A stretch of 64,000 nucleotides of DNA from Saxidomus purpurata (GCA_022818135.1 JAFMSR010000038.1:513694-577693); one strand, 5' to 3'. Positions 11,351-21,464 are shown, counted from the stretch's first letter. Numbers and translations are program-made. Notes: generated by a model from the sequence alone, not told the origin.

Positions 11351-12330
11351 AACAAGAGCTGTCAGTAGGACAGCGTGATCGACTTTTTTAGTGCTTGCCA
11401 ATAAAACAAAACTTTGACAGTTAAGGGCACACAAGACTTTAACCAGGAATTTCTAAGTACAAATCAAGAAAATTTTTCACAGAGTTATCTTCTTTTGCTT
11501 ACAGATAGGTCTTACGATGGTACATAAGTGCTCCAACTTTCAAAGTAATATCTCAAATGGTTAAGTTAACAAGTGGACAAGAATGAAAATTTTAACTGAG
11601 TTTCTAAGTCAAAAAGGGCCATAATTCAAATAAAATCCTTCACAGAATTACCTTCTCCTGCCCATGTTTGGGAATCATGATGGTAAACAAGTATTCCAAC
11701 TTTCAAATTAATATCTCAAACAGTTCAGTCAAAAAGTGGACTGGTACGAAAAACTTAACCAAGATTCTAAGTCGATAAAAGGCCTTAATTTTTAAAACAA
11801 ATCCCTGACAGAGTTACCTTCTCTTGCGTACAGATGGGGGTAATGATGTGAAATAGCATTAATAGTTTCAAAGCAATATCTCAAAGGGTTAAGACAATAA
11901 GTGGATTTTACCCATATTCAATGTATTTTCTAAGTCAAAAAGGGGCATAATTCTATCAAAAACCTTGACAGAGTTATGTCCTCTTGTCTGTTGATGAAGG
12001 TCGTGATGGTAAACAAGTATGGTTAGTTTCAAAGCAATACCTCCAATGGTTTTGAAATAAAGTGAGGTGGTACGAAAAACTTAACCAAGCTCAATACACT
12101 TTCTAAGTAAAAAAAGGGCCATAATTCTGTCAAAAACATTGACAGAGTTATGTACTCTTGTCTGTAGATGGAGGTTATGATGGTAAACAAGTATGGTAAG
12201 TTTCAAAGCCATACCTCTAATACTTTTGAAATAAAGTGGGGTGGTACGAAAAACTTAACCAAGGTGTGACGCCAACGCCGACGCCGGGGCGAGTAGGATA
12301 GCTCCCCTTTTCATAGAAAAGTCGAGCTAA
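11351..12330 (+). repeat. AACAAGAGCTGTC...GTCGAGC interspersed repeat
   Basis: The element opens AACAAGAGCTGTC with GATCGACTTTTTTAG and closes with AAAAGTCGAGCTAAAA, so TCGACTTTT and AAAAGTCGA form a short terminal inverted repeat. The interior consists of about four or five diverged tandem units of 155-170 bp, marked by AAAGGGCCATAATTC-like blocks near 11617, 11776, 11938 and 12114. Near the 3' end is a GACGCCAACGCCGACGCC tract. A truncated copy lies reversed at 45722-46105. I associate this family with bivalve genomes. No protein is encoded. Confidence 0.7.
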
Positions 12331-12390
12331 AAATGTTACAATATAAGCTATTTATAGTAAAACAAAGGGAAGTAATTCTAAAAACAAAGG

Positions 12391-12990
12391 AAGCTCATGG
12401 TGGTGAACATTTGTGCAAGGTAACATCAAAATCCCTCCATACATGAAGAGGAAATGTTGTGGACAAAGATATTCTTGAATTTGACCTTTAACCTCTAAGT
12501 TTGACCTTGACCTTAGACCTAGGGACCTGGTTCTTGCACATGACACTAAGTCTCATGGTGGTGAACATTTGTGCCAAGTAACATCAAAATCCTTTCATGC
12601 ATAAAGAAGAAATGTTCCGAACAGTCATTCTTGAGTTTGACCTTTAACCTCTAAGTGTGACCTTGACCTTAGACCTAGGGACCTGGTTCTTGCACATGAC
12701 AATCCGTCTCTTGATGGTGAACATTTGTGAAAATTAACATCAAAATCCTTTCATGCATGAAGAAGAAATGCCCCGGACAGTCATTCTTGAGTTTGACCTT
12801 TAACCTCTAAGTGTGACCTTGACTTTAGACTTAGGGACCTGGTTCTTGCGCATGACAGTACGTCTCATGATGTTGAACATTTGTGCCAAGTAATTTAATA
12901 ATCCTTTGATCCATGGATAAGTTACAGCCGAGTCAAACTAAATTCAGACAGACGCAAGCTCGCGCACAAGGACACACGCATGCACATGTA
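12391..12990 (+). repeat. 156-158-bp tandem array rich in TGACCTTGACC
   Basis: Four units begin near 12391, 12549, 12705 and 12861 with (A)GTCTCATG(G/A)TGGTGAACATTT-like starts; the last is partial. Each full unit carries TTTGACCTTTAACCTCT, then TGACCTTGACCTTAGAC and GGGACCTGGTTCTTGC. TGACCTTGACC is two AGGTCA-type nuclear-receptor half-sites in reverse. The array ends in a GACAGACGCAAGC stretch. The 64-codon frame on - at 12352-12546 is a by-product. Confidence 0.75.
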
Positions 12991-13418
12991 TACACCGAAC
13001 CATTATTTGGACACCTATATTGAGCTTTCGTAAGCTGCTTGGCAAAAATGGTTATGATGCTTAACAAAGATGTTGACCCAGGTATCAAAATGTACAGGAT
13101 TTACAGTAGATTGTCTATGTAGTGTATTAGGATTTGTTTAATGCAAAGTAATTTATCAAACTTGTAATGTTTGCTAAATATAAAATATTTTTAAGCTAAA
13201 ATGAATTAGTATGAACTAATGACTTTTCGAGCTGAAGGCTGATTCTGGCTGCCTGGCCATCATTTTGAAGTAAAATCTTTTATTTTGTGTGATTTATTGT
13301 TAAATGTCTTAATATTATTAAACTCCCTAAATGACAGATGTAATATCACAGATCTATAAACCTTGAGCAGCATTTTATAGATTCAAATCAAAATACTCTG
13401 TGTTTAAACTTTGTGTAC
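12991..13418. other. No recognisable gene
   Basis: AT-rich sequence up to the left copy of the 15-bp direct repeat flanking the Penelope-like insertion. Nothing else recognised. Confidence 0.5.
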
Positions 13419-13433
13419 TTAGTGAAATCCTAG
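13419..13433. repeat. Left target-site duplication of PLE block
   Basis: TTAGTGAAATCCTAG, identical to 19075-19089. The pair brackets both Penelope-like copies, implying that they entered as one insertion event. Confidence 0.8.
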
Positions 13434-13475
13434 TATAAATAAAATCAAGACAACACGGAGTTTTCAATTTACATG

Positions 13476-13498
13476 TTTCAACTTTATGTCTTCGTCAG
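13476..13498 (-). other. Hammerhead-like core in PLE 3' region (doubtful)
   Basis: On the PLE coding strand, CTGACGA (13498-13492) is followed 12 bases later by GAAAC, and GTTGTC lies further 3' (13454-13449). These are the order and spacing of hammerhead ribozyme core segments, which are known in Penelope-like elements. ACA/TGT could make a three-pair stem III, but I could not find a good stem I and stem II is weak. It may be a degenerate ribozyme or coincidence. Confidence 0.25.
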
Positions 13499-13551
13499 AA
13501 AATATACAACATACAGTATACAAAACAAAAAGACGTCACGTCCGTTAAAAA

Positions 13552-13565
13552 GGACGCGAACGTCC
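13552..13565 (-). other. UUCG-loop hairpin in PLE 3' UTR
   Basis: On the PLE coding strand this reads GGACG-TTCG-CGTCC, a perfect 5-bp stem with a UUCG tetraloop, followed at once by TTTTT. UUCG loops are unusually stable in RNA. It may serve in folding or recognition of the PLE RNA. It is absent from the right copy, which ends earlier. Confidence 0.6.
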
Positions 13566-13729
13566 GCGTGATGAAAAACAACGTAAGGTTTATAATATAG
13601 ATATGGATCAGACTGATGCGGCGGGTTTTATTAAAAAGAAATGTATTTATTCAATACACGATAAATAAATATAAAACCCAACATAACTATATGAAAAACC
13701 ATTACTAATGAATATAAGATATGTTAAGT

Positions 13730-15217
13730 TCACACATCAAATAATACGCTACTGTTCATACCACTGGGCCAAGTTGTATTTAAAGTATGGATCCAGTAAG
13801 TCTCGCGCATCAGTCTGTCCAAATCGTTCTTAACAACATCAATTGGTAAAAAGCTAAAGTCATCCATATTATGATCAAAGCTATTAAAATGAGTAGCAAC
13901 ATTACTAGCAAATGCCGGATCGATGAAATTATTTATATCAAATTTATGACTGTTCATCCGTCTCGAAACTTGTTGTCGTGTTTGGCCCACATATTGTATT
14001 TTGCATTTTTTGCATGTTATGAGATAAATTACATTTGTAGATGTACAATCTGTATTTACTCTAAGTTTAAACTTAGACAGATTGCATGAACTGATAAATT
14101 CATCAGTTTGAATAATTCTAGTGCAGTGTGTACACCTGGGCCTATTGCATCGACTTGAACGGGCGTTGACGGGGGTAAGGGGTGCAGACGTATATTTTGA
14201 ACTAACTAAAAAATCCTTGAGATTTTTACCTCGTTTATAGGCTAGGACTGGTTTATAAGAGTGTAATTGTTGGACCGATGGATTTGGTGATAGCTTGAAC
14301 AAATCCCAGTATTTATGTAAAATACGGCCAATATTTGGTAGGGAATTGTTATATTCTACAACAAACGGCACAATGTTAGTATGTGTATGGTTATTATTGT
14401 AAACCAGTGCTTGATCCTGTGTCAAAGTACGCGCCCTATTAAACGCCTTGTCAATAGTGTCATCAGAGTAATTTTTAATCTTGAAAAAATCACGTAACTT
14501 ATCTAAGGATTCGGCAAATTGGTGATCATCAGATATAATACGACGATACCTTTTAGCTTGACTGTAGGGTATCCCATCCTTACAAGTTTTAGGATGGCAG
14601 GAAGAATATTCAAGATACTGATGAATGTTAGTATTTTTAACATGAACCATTGTGGACATGTTATTACCGGACTCCTTACATATATCTACATCAAGGAAAG
14701 ACACGTGGTCTTTCGAAATATCGTAAGTAAACTTGATTGTATCATGAAAATCATTTAAAACCTTGATAAAATTGTTTAATTCATCAAGGGAATGATCCCA
14801 GACCATGAACACATCATCCAAGAAACGTAGCCATAAAGTAGGCTTAAACTGACAGGTTTCTAGAAAATCTTGTTCTAGCTTACCCATGAACAATGACGCA
14901 TATGCCGGAGCCATGGCCGCACCCATAGCCGTCCCCATAATCTGAAGGTAGTTGTCATTATTAAATTGAAAGTGGTTATTCTTAAGTGTGAGTTCGATAA
15001 GTGTACAAACATTATCGATAGATAATTTACTATTATACAGACTTTTATCTTTACTTAAGAAAAACTTACAGGCCTCAATGCCATCAGTATGAGGTATATT
15101 GGTATACAATGAACTCACATCTAACGTAACCAAATAGCTACTGGGAGACAACTTACAGTTCTTGATTTTTGTAAGGAAGTCCGTCGTATTTTTAACATAA
15201 GAGGGAAGGGATTGCAT
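13730..15217 (-). pseudogene. PLE left copy: RT core and GIY-YIG endonuclease
   Basis: C-terminal 495 residues of the Penelope-like polyprotein. In order: the RT palm motif with LVTLDVSSLYTNIP (catalytic Asp); MGTAMGAAMAPAYASLFMG, the glycine/alanine-rich primer-grip-type block; WLRFLDDVFMVW with the catalytic DD; VSFLDVDICK; a Cys-rich linker SRCNRPRCTHC; and the GIY-YIG nuclease NVIYLITCKKCKIQYVGQT with the downstream RRMNSHK. PLE reverse transcriptases are related to telomerase and use the GIY-YIG nuclease to cut the target. This part is uninterrupted, but the polyprotein is split from its N-terminal half by a 203-bp insertion at 15229-15431, so this copy is not functional. Confidence 0.9.
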
Positions 15218-15228
15218 GTAGGGCTTTA

Positions 15229-15431
15229 GGGCTTTTTGCTTTGTATGCTAGTGTGTGTTGGTAGTGTATATGTGTGTGTGTACATGATTGTGTGTGTGTG
15301 TGTGTCGTGTGTGTGTGCGTGTGCGTGTGTGTGTGTGTGTTGGTGGTGTGCACTTCTGGGTGCTGTGGGGTTCGTTTTGGGGAGGCTGCGTTTTTGGTAC
15401 GTGGCATTCCCTGTTTGATATTATTTTTGTT
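15229..15431 (-). mobile_element. 203-bp CA/GT-repeat insertion in PLE left copy
   Basis: Comparison with the intact right copy (17510-17525) places an insertion exactly here. The PLE sequence GGGCTTTAAGACA is split, with TTTA present on both sides (15225-15228 and 15432-15435) as a 4-bp duplication. The inserted DNA contains a (GT)n tract at 15262-15340 and is the reverse complement of the first part of the insertion at 2331-2541 in the LINE. It is shorter than that copy, ending soon after the shared GCATACAAAGC block. Confidence 0.75.
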
Positions 15432-16917
15432 TTTAAGACATAATCCAAATATTTGGAAATGTTATCAGTAGGGGAATTACATGCCGATACAATGGGCCTA
15501 CCAGGATAGCCAATAGGTAAAGTATGATCACGATCCTTATGTATTTTTGGTAAAATATAAAAGTGTGGGGTTCGTATTTCATCTGGGAAAGTGTCAAATT
15601 CTTCCTCTATATAGTCCTCACATTTTGATAAATTGCCAATGCAGTCGCAGATATTTTGTTTCACTGTTTCTGCAATATTATGACTAAGTTTAGTATAATA
15701 CTTATCATTGTTTAGCTGTCTTACCACCTCATTTTGATAATCACTACAGTTCATTATCACTACATTTGCCGATTTATCTGCCTTTTTGATGATAATGTCT
15801 TTGTCCTTTGCCAAAGCTTGCAGACTTAAATATTCTTCTCTTGTAATATTACTATACTTTGACTGTTTTGACGACTGTAGTATTTCTTGGTGAATTGCTT
15901 CGATATAGAAGTCAAGATACTCATCACGCCCTTGTTTTGGGATAAATGTTGATTGCTTTTTATTAAAAAAATGTTTACCTTCATACTGATTGTTGTCATT
16001 TTCTCCATCAACATAAAAATACTCTTTTAGTCTCAAACGTCGTGAAAATCTGAATATTTCTTCTGCTAAATTCACTTTATCGTGACTTTTTAGTTTAGGG
16101 ACAAAAGAAAGTCCTTTTCCTAGCAGAATATAATCGACATCAGATAACTTTTTTTTCGATAGGTTGATTACTGTCGCCTTGCCCCTCTGAATGGCTTGTT
16201 TCCTCTTTTTGATTTTCCTCCATGCGTTTTTGTTTTTGGCTCGGACGAATCGCCTGTTTGACTTTCGACAAAGATTTTTAGCATTTTCGTTAGTTCTTGT
16301 AACGTTTGGGCTATTTTTATCTGTGCTACTGGTGCCCCGTTTCGGGTGGCCTCCGCATACGTTGTTTTGGTGCCCGGGGCTGTCATGTTTTTTTGAATTT
16401 TCAGTGGTGCTACTTTCCTTAGCTTGTAAATTCACGTCATTTTGAGTAGATTTATCAGTATCACTTACTTGTGATTTCTTTGAGTCATCTGTCAAAACCT
16501 TCTCTGGCTTGCGTGATGTTCTTTTTAACTTTGATTTCTTAGACGTTTTACGATGATTCTGCCCAACATTGTTGGATACACATTTTGTAGATTCACTGTC
16601 GTCCTTTGGTTGTGATATTCGATTTCTGTCATGCAAAAGCGTGGTTAACTTTTTCTCATGTCGCTGTATCACAATTTCCTTTTCTTTTTCTGTTTTGTTA
16701 GAAATCTCCGTTTCAATGTCGAACAGCTTGTCTTCTGGAACTTTTTCTGATGCAGTTTTTCGAGCTTCTTCGATATTTTTGGACAGTTCAATGCTATAGC
16801 GCTGTTGATCCTCCATAATTCTCGCCATAATATCAAGCGAGACTTTCTTCAGAAGATTGTCTACGGAAGATTGCAGATCTTTTGATGCTGAACTTGTGTT
16901 CACCTTTAGTTTCAAAC
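15432..16917 (-). pseudogene. PLE left copy: N-terminal region and RT start
   Basis: N-terminal half of the Penelope-like polyprotein, read from the head-to-head junction. It opens with a charged, coiled-coil-like stretch (LLKKVSLDIMARIMEDQQ), continues through a Lys/Ser-rich disordered region, then VINLSKKKLSDVDYILLGKG, a block typical of PLE N-termini, KEYFYVDGEND, and the RT entry motifs IIIKKADKSANVVIM, FYILPKIHKD and GRPIVSACNSPT. No ATG begins it: the frame enters from the junction near 16917, where upstream sequence belongs to the other copy and carries a stop. It is therefore 5'-truncated within the coding region. It is open until the insertion at 15431. Confidence 0.85.
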
Positions 16918-19013
16918 GAGTAAAAGAGTATTTTTATGTTGATGGAGAAAATGACAACAACCAGTATGAAGGTAAACATTTTTTTAATAAAAAGCAATCA
17001 ACATTTATCCCAAAACAAGGGCGTGATGAGTATCTTGACTTCTATATCGAAGCAATTCACCAAGAAATACTACAGTCGTCAAAACAGTCAAAGTATAGTA
17101 ATATTACAAGAGAAGAATATTTAAGTCTGCAAGCTTTGGCAAAGGACAAAGACATTATCATCAAAAAGGCAGATAAATCGGCAAATGTAGTGATAATGAA
17201 CTGTAGTGATTATCAAAATGAGGTGGCAAGACAGCTAAACAATGATAAGTATTATACTAAACTTAGTCATAATATTGCAGAAACAGTGAAACAAAATATC
17301 TGCGACTGCATTGGCAATTTATCAAAATGTGAGGACTATATAGAGGAAGAATTTGACACTTCCCCAGATGAAATACGAACCCCACACTTTTATATTTTAC
17401 CAAAAATACATAAGGATCGTGATCATACTTTACCTATTGGCTATCCTGGTAGGCCCATTGTATCGGCATGTAATTCCCCTACTGATAACATTTCCAAATA
17501 TTTGGATTATGTCTTAAAGCCCTACATGCAATCCCTTCCCTCTTATGTTAAAGATACGACGGACTTCCTTACAAAAATCAAGAACTGTAAGTTGTCTCCC
17601 AGTAGCTATTTGGTTACGTTAGATGTGAGTTCATTGTATACCAATATACCTCATACTGATGGCATTGAGGCCTGTAAGTTTTTCTTAAGTAAAGATAAAA
17701 GTCTGTATAATAGTAAATTATCTATTGATAATGTTTGTACACTTATCGAACTCACACTTAAGAATAACCACTTTCAATTTAATAATGACAACTACCTTCA
17801 GATTATGGGGACGGCTATGGGTGCGGCCATGGCTCCGGCATATGCGTCATTGTTCATGGGTAAGCTAGAACAAGATTTTCTAGAAACCTGTCAGTTTAAG
17901 CCTACTTTATGGCTACGTTTCTTGGATGATGTGTTCATGGTCTGGGATCATTCCCTTGATGAATTAAACAATTTTATCAAGGTTTTAAATGATTTTCATG
18001 ATACAATCAAGTTTACTTACGATATTTCGAAAGACCACGTGTCTTTCCTTGATGTAGATATATGTAAGGATTCCGGTAATAACATGTCCACAATGGTTCA
18101 TGTTAAAAATACTAACATTCATCAGTATCTTGAATATTCTTCCTGCCATCCTAAAACTTGTAAGGATGGGATACCCTACAGTCAAGCTAAAAGGTATCGT
18201 CGTATTATATCTGATGATCACCAATTTGCCGAATCCTTAGATAAGTTACGTGATTTTTTCAAGATTAAAAATTACTCTGATGACACTATTGACAAGGCGT
18301 TTAATAGGGCGCGTACTTTGACACAGGATCAAGCACTGGTTTACAATAATAACCATACACATACTAACATTGTGCCGTTTGTTGTAGAATATAACAATTC
18401 CCTACCAAATATTGGCCGTATTTTACATAAATACTGGGATTTGTTCAAGCTATCACCAAATCCATCGGTCCAACAATTACACACTTATAAACCAGTCCTA
18501 GCCTATAAACGAGGTAAAAATCTCAAGGATTTTTTAGTTAGTTCAAAATATACGTCTGCACCCCTTACCCCCGTCAACGCCCGTTCAAGTCGATGCAATA
18601 GGCCCAGGTGTACACACTGCACTAGAATTATTCAAACTGATGAATTTATCAGTTCATGCAATCTGTCTAAGTTTAAACTTAGAGTAAATACAGATTGTAC
18701 ATCTACAAATGTAATTTATCTCATAACATGCAAAAAATGCAAAATACAATATGTGGGCCAAACACGACAACAAGTTTCGAGACGGATGAACAGTCATAAA
18801 TTTGATATAAATAATTTCAGCGATCCGGCATTTGCTAGTAATGTTGCTACTCATTTTAATAGCTTTGATCATAATATGGATGACTTTAGCTTTTTACCAA
18901 TTGATGTTGTTAAGAACGATTTGGACAGACTGATGCGCGAGACTTACTGGATCCATACTTTAAATACAACTTGGCCCAGTGGTATGAACAGTAGCGTATT
19001 ATTTGATGTGTGA
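16857..19013 (+). CDS. PLE right copy: RT plus GIY-YIG, N-truncated
   Basis: The longest open frame in the window (718 codons). The first ~20 residues come from antisense of the left copy; PLE sequence proper starts near 16918 with KEYFYVDGEND. Then IIIKKADKSANVV, FYILPKIHKD and GRPIVSACNSPT, LVTLDVSSLYTNIP (about residues 251-265), MGTAMGAAMAPAYASLFMG (about 316-335), WLRFLDDVFMVW (about 352-363), VSFLDVDICK (about 395), the Cys-rich linker SRCNRPRCTHC, and the GIY-YIG nuclease NVIYLITCKKCKIQYVGQT (from 618), with RRMNSHK after it. RT and nuclease catalytic residues are all present and there is no internal stop. It lacks the N-terminal region seen in the left copy and any evident promoter, so expression is doubtful. 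Confidence 0.85.
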   Translation: MSTEDCRSFDAELVFTFSFKRVKEYFYVDGENDNNQYEGKHFFNKKQSTFIPKQGRDEYLDFYIEAIHQEILQSSKQSKYSNITREEYLSLQALAKDKDIIIKKADKSANVVIMNCSDYQNEVARQLNNDKYYTKLSHNIAETVKQNICDCIGNLSKCEDYIEEEFDTSPDEIRTPHFYILPKIHKDRDHTLPIGYPGRPIVSACNSPTDNISKYLDYVLKPYMQSLPSYVKDTTDFLTKIKNCKLSPSSYLVTLDVSSLYTNIPHTDGIEACKFFLSKDKSLYNSKLSIDNVCTLIELTLKNNHFQFNNDNYLQIMGTAMGAAMAPAYASLFMGKLEQDFLETCQFKPTLWLRFLDDVFMVWDHSLDELNNFIKVLNDFHDTIKFTYDISKDHVSFLDVDICKDSGNNMSTMVHVKNTNIHQYLEYSSCHPKTCKDGIPYSQAKRYRRIISDDHQFAESLDKLRDFFKIKNYSDDTIDKAFNRARTLTQDQALVYNNNHTHTNIVPFVVEYNNSLPNIGRILHKYWDLFKLSPNPSVQQLHTYKPVLAYKRGKNLKDFLVSSKYTSAPLTPVNARSSRCNRPRCTHCTRIIQTDEFISSCNLSKFKLRVNTDCTSTNVIYLITCKKCKIQYVGQTRQQVSRRMNSHKFDINNFSDPAFASNVATHFNSFDHNMDDFSFLPIDVVKNDLDRLMRETYWIHTLNTTWPSGMNSSVLFDV

Positions 19014-19074
19014 ACTTAACATATCTTATATTCATTAGTAATGGTTTTTCATATAGTTATGTTGGGTTTTATAT

Positions 19075-19089
19075 TTAGTGAAATCCTAG
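19075..19089. repeat. Right target-site duplication of PLE block
   Basis: TTAGTGAAATCCTAG, an exact match to 13419-13433. Confidence 0.8.
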
Positions 19090-20698
19090 ACATTTCTAAT
19101 TCTTTGAGACTCTTAAACATATCTGGACTTAAATTGCCTGAATGATTGAACTGTTATTTAAATAAAAAAAAGATTGTCATATTTTACATAGTGTCTAACT
19201 TGGAACTTTACTACTTGATATCTGATATTTACTCAAAATTTCCCATAGAACAACACTTCTTCAGTTTAGTTTTTAAACTTCCAAAAATGATTTTCAATCA
19301 GAAACTTCCAATTTGAAAAATAATTCTACAATTCCAACTACGGTTCAATCAACTGATTATGAAATACAGCTGTTAAATGCATTTCAATAAAACTGAACAA
19401 ATGGTGCGAATATAAAATAAAGCGTCCCGCTGACCAATAGTTCTTCAGTATAGCCTGAATTTTGACCTTGAATATTGAATAACTATAAGTATAAACTAAA
19501 CTAATTACAGTAAGATCTCAGTAAAATCATGGTTCAGTGCTCAAAATTGAGACTATAGTGTACTTTATGGCCCCTCTGACATATCTAAGTTATGTAATCT
19601 TACATAACATACTGATAAGGGAGAAATTGAAGCAAAGGTTTAAGTACTGCCTAAGGCAATAAAACAACTTGAATAGGCTGTGGATTAATGAGGGACCAGC
19701 TTCATTTCTTAAAACAAGAGGATAAGATTAATTGTTCCAATGAATAATGTACAGACCACTTTTTTCTACTAGTTTTTTAATGAAAATGACAGCTATCAGA
19801 ACTGCAGCATTTTGTTGAAAATCCCAAGTTCTTTAATAATACCAGACATTAATTTCTGCCTTTCTGATTCAAATGCAGAAAATGATAAAAATATTTCACT
19901 CTTTTAAAATTGTGATCTTTTTCAACAGTGCACACTATTTATTGGCAAATAAGTATTGTTTAATAATCAACATACCATCAAGTCCAAAATGTACAGGGTG
20001 ACTGCATGTATATTGAATTTAGGGGTTTAAAAGCTGTGGACAACACACAAAGTTAAGGAAACCTAAAGCAATATGCAATAAGACCATCACTTAAATAAAG
20101 ACTGTTTCAGAAAATATCAAGTATATTATTGGTACATTAACCTAATACCACTGGCACTGGACACTAAATCAATAGAAAAGTAAAGGACATACACTGGTAA
20201 CTTTGTTTATAACAAACTCATTGGTACCATATCATTATCAGGAGTTTGTTATATCCATATAACATTTTCATAAGAAAAGTAAAATAAAGAAAGAATCTCG
20301 GGCAGAGAAAATATATTCCTTATATCCTGATTTGGCTATATCCACAGTCTTACATACAAATTTTACTATAAATCAAATATCATTTCTTAATAAAATATCA
20401 TAAAAACCAGAATACACAAAATCTAATAAACAGTTTTAAGAAAAACATGTAGCACTGATTTCTGTGAATGCTCTTTAAGAATGGTGTTGATTAATGTTAT
20501 TTTACATTGAAAGGAAGAGTCACCCCAAAAAGTTCCTGTCTGGCCGGTCAGGGAGAGAGGGATAACAATGTACATGACGCCATGCAATCCTTCTACAATT
20601 GGTTTCATCAAAAACAAATTTCAGTATAGCATCATGCGCCCCTACTTAAAGGACCAACCATTTCTGACTTTTGTAACACTTTCTTAAAGCACATTTAC
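19090..20698. other. No recognisable gene
   Basis: AT-rich sequence between the PLE block and the 646-bp MITE. The 64-codon frame at 20423-20617 (-) has no motif. I see no repeat structure. Confidence 0.5.
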
Positions 20699-21344
20699 CA
20701 GTCAGGGGTGTAACTTGTATAAGTTATTTTGAAAATAACTTCTATAAGTGATATTTGAATTATTTTGTGAATAAAGTTACTTCCCTTTGCTGAAAGAATT
20801 AACTCCCTTGAAAGTTGAGGTGACCAAAATAATGGGAATATCATAAAATAACGTATACAGGCCATAAATCAACATTTCAGTTTTTTGTGAATTTCTTCAT
20901 AACTAGCAGATAACCTCTGCAAATACCTTTAGATAAGAGAAAGAAATGCAGGTTCTTTCTTTATAGCTGACAGTAATGACTTTTCAATTAGACATAATGG
21001 ATTTATTGCCAAAATTGTCTAACAGATGAACTGAAAAATCTCCTACTTCAAAGCCCTTGCGTAAGAAGGTTTTGCCAGTGCGTAACATATTTTATTTCAT
21101 AATCTTGAAGTTCAATGATCAAAGAAATAGAAAAAATGTGTAACTCCCCAGAAAATTTGTATCCTTGTGAAAAATGATGTTAAATCTTTGTACTGTTTTG
21201 ACGAAAATAACTTGAATAAGTGATCATGACTGAAAAATAACTTAAAGAAGTGATTAAGTGAGTGATGAATAAAAGATAAATATCACTTGTAGAAGTTATC
21301 TAAAATAACACTAAAATAACTTTAACAAGTTACACCCCTGACTG
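20699..21344. mobile_element. 646-bp DNA-transposon MITE, TTTAC duplication
   Basis: The ends are inverted repeats: 20699 opens CAGTCAGGGGTGTAACTTGT and 21344 closes with the reverse complement, similarity continuing for about 60 bp with mismatches (AAGTTATTTT..., AACTTCTA...AAGTGATATTT). TTTAC is present directly outside each end (20694-20698 and 21345-21349). No transposase is encoded; the interior is AT-rich. The CAG-type end is reminiscent of several cut-and-paste superfamilies, but a 5-bp duplication does not settle which. Confidence 0.8.
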
Positions 21345-21464
21345 TTTACCTGCCGAACTCTATACTTTAACACCAGACACTGGTCAGTCAGGACTATATA
21401 GATGCATACGTTAACCATTATTTAACTAGCTGTCGGTTCAGCAACCGGCCAATCAGATCTAACC

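Larger units (their letters stand above)
13434..19074. mobile_element. Head-to-head Penelope-like element dimer
   Basis: Two nearly identical Penelope-like elements meet 5' end to 5' end near 16917. The left copy (-) runs from 16917 to 13434, including about 300 bp of 3' untranslated sequence. The right copy (+) runs from about 16918 to 19074, lacks the N-terminal ~290 residues present in the left copy, and has only about 60 bp after its stop. The copies differ at only a handful of residues across about 700 (for example EVVRQL/EVARQL, YVKNTTD/YVKDTTD), so the insertion is recent. A 15-bp direct repeat flanks the block. Partial tandem or inverted copies are a known habit of Penelope-like elements. 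Confidence 0.85.

Noticed and set aside
13730..14100. Stand-alone GIY-YIG nuclease (UvrC or SLX1-like)
   Set aside because: It is continuous with a Penelope-type RT in both copies.
13871..14758. Plus-strand frames at 13871-14089 and 14519-14758, and mirrored frames at 17985-18224 and 18654-18872
   Set aside because: They are antisense shadows of the PLE RT and GIY-YIG genes and occur identically in both copies.
16168..16799. Frames at 16168-16386 (-), 16191-16445 (+), 16569-16799 (+)
   Set aside because: Shadows of the PLE N-terminal region in other frames.
13434..19074. LTR retrotransposon or retrovirus-like element
   Set aside because: No gag, protease, RNase H or integrase; the RT is of Penelope type with GIY-YIG, and the terminal structure is an inverted dimer, not LTRs.
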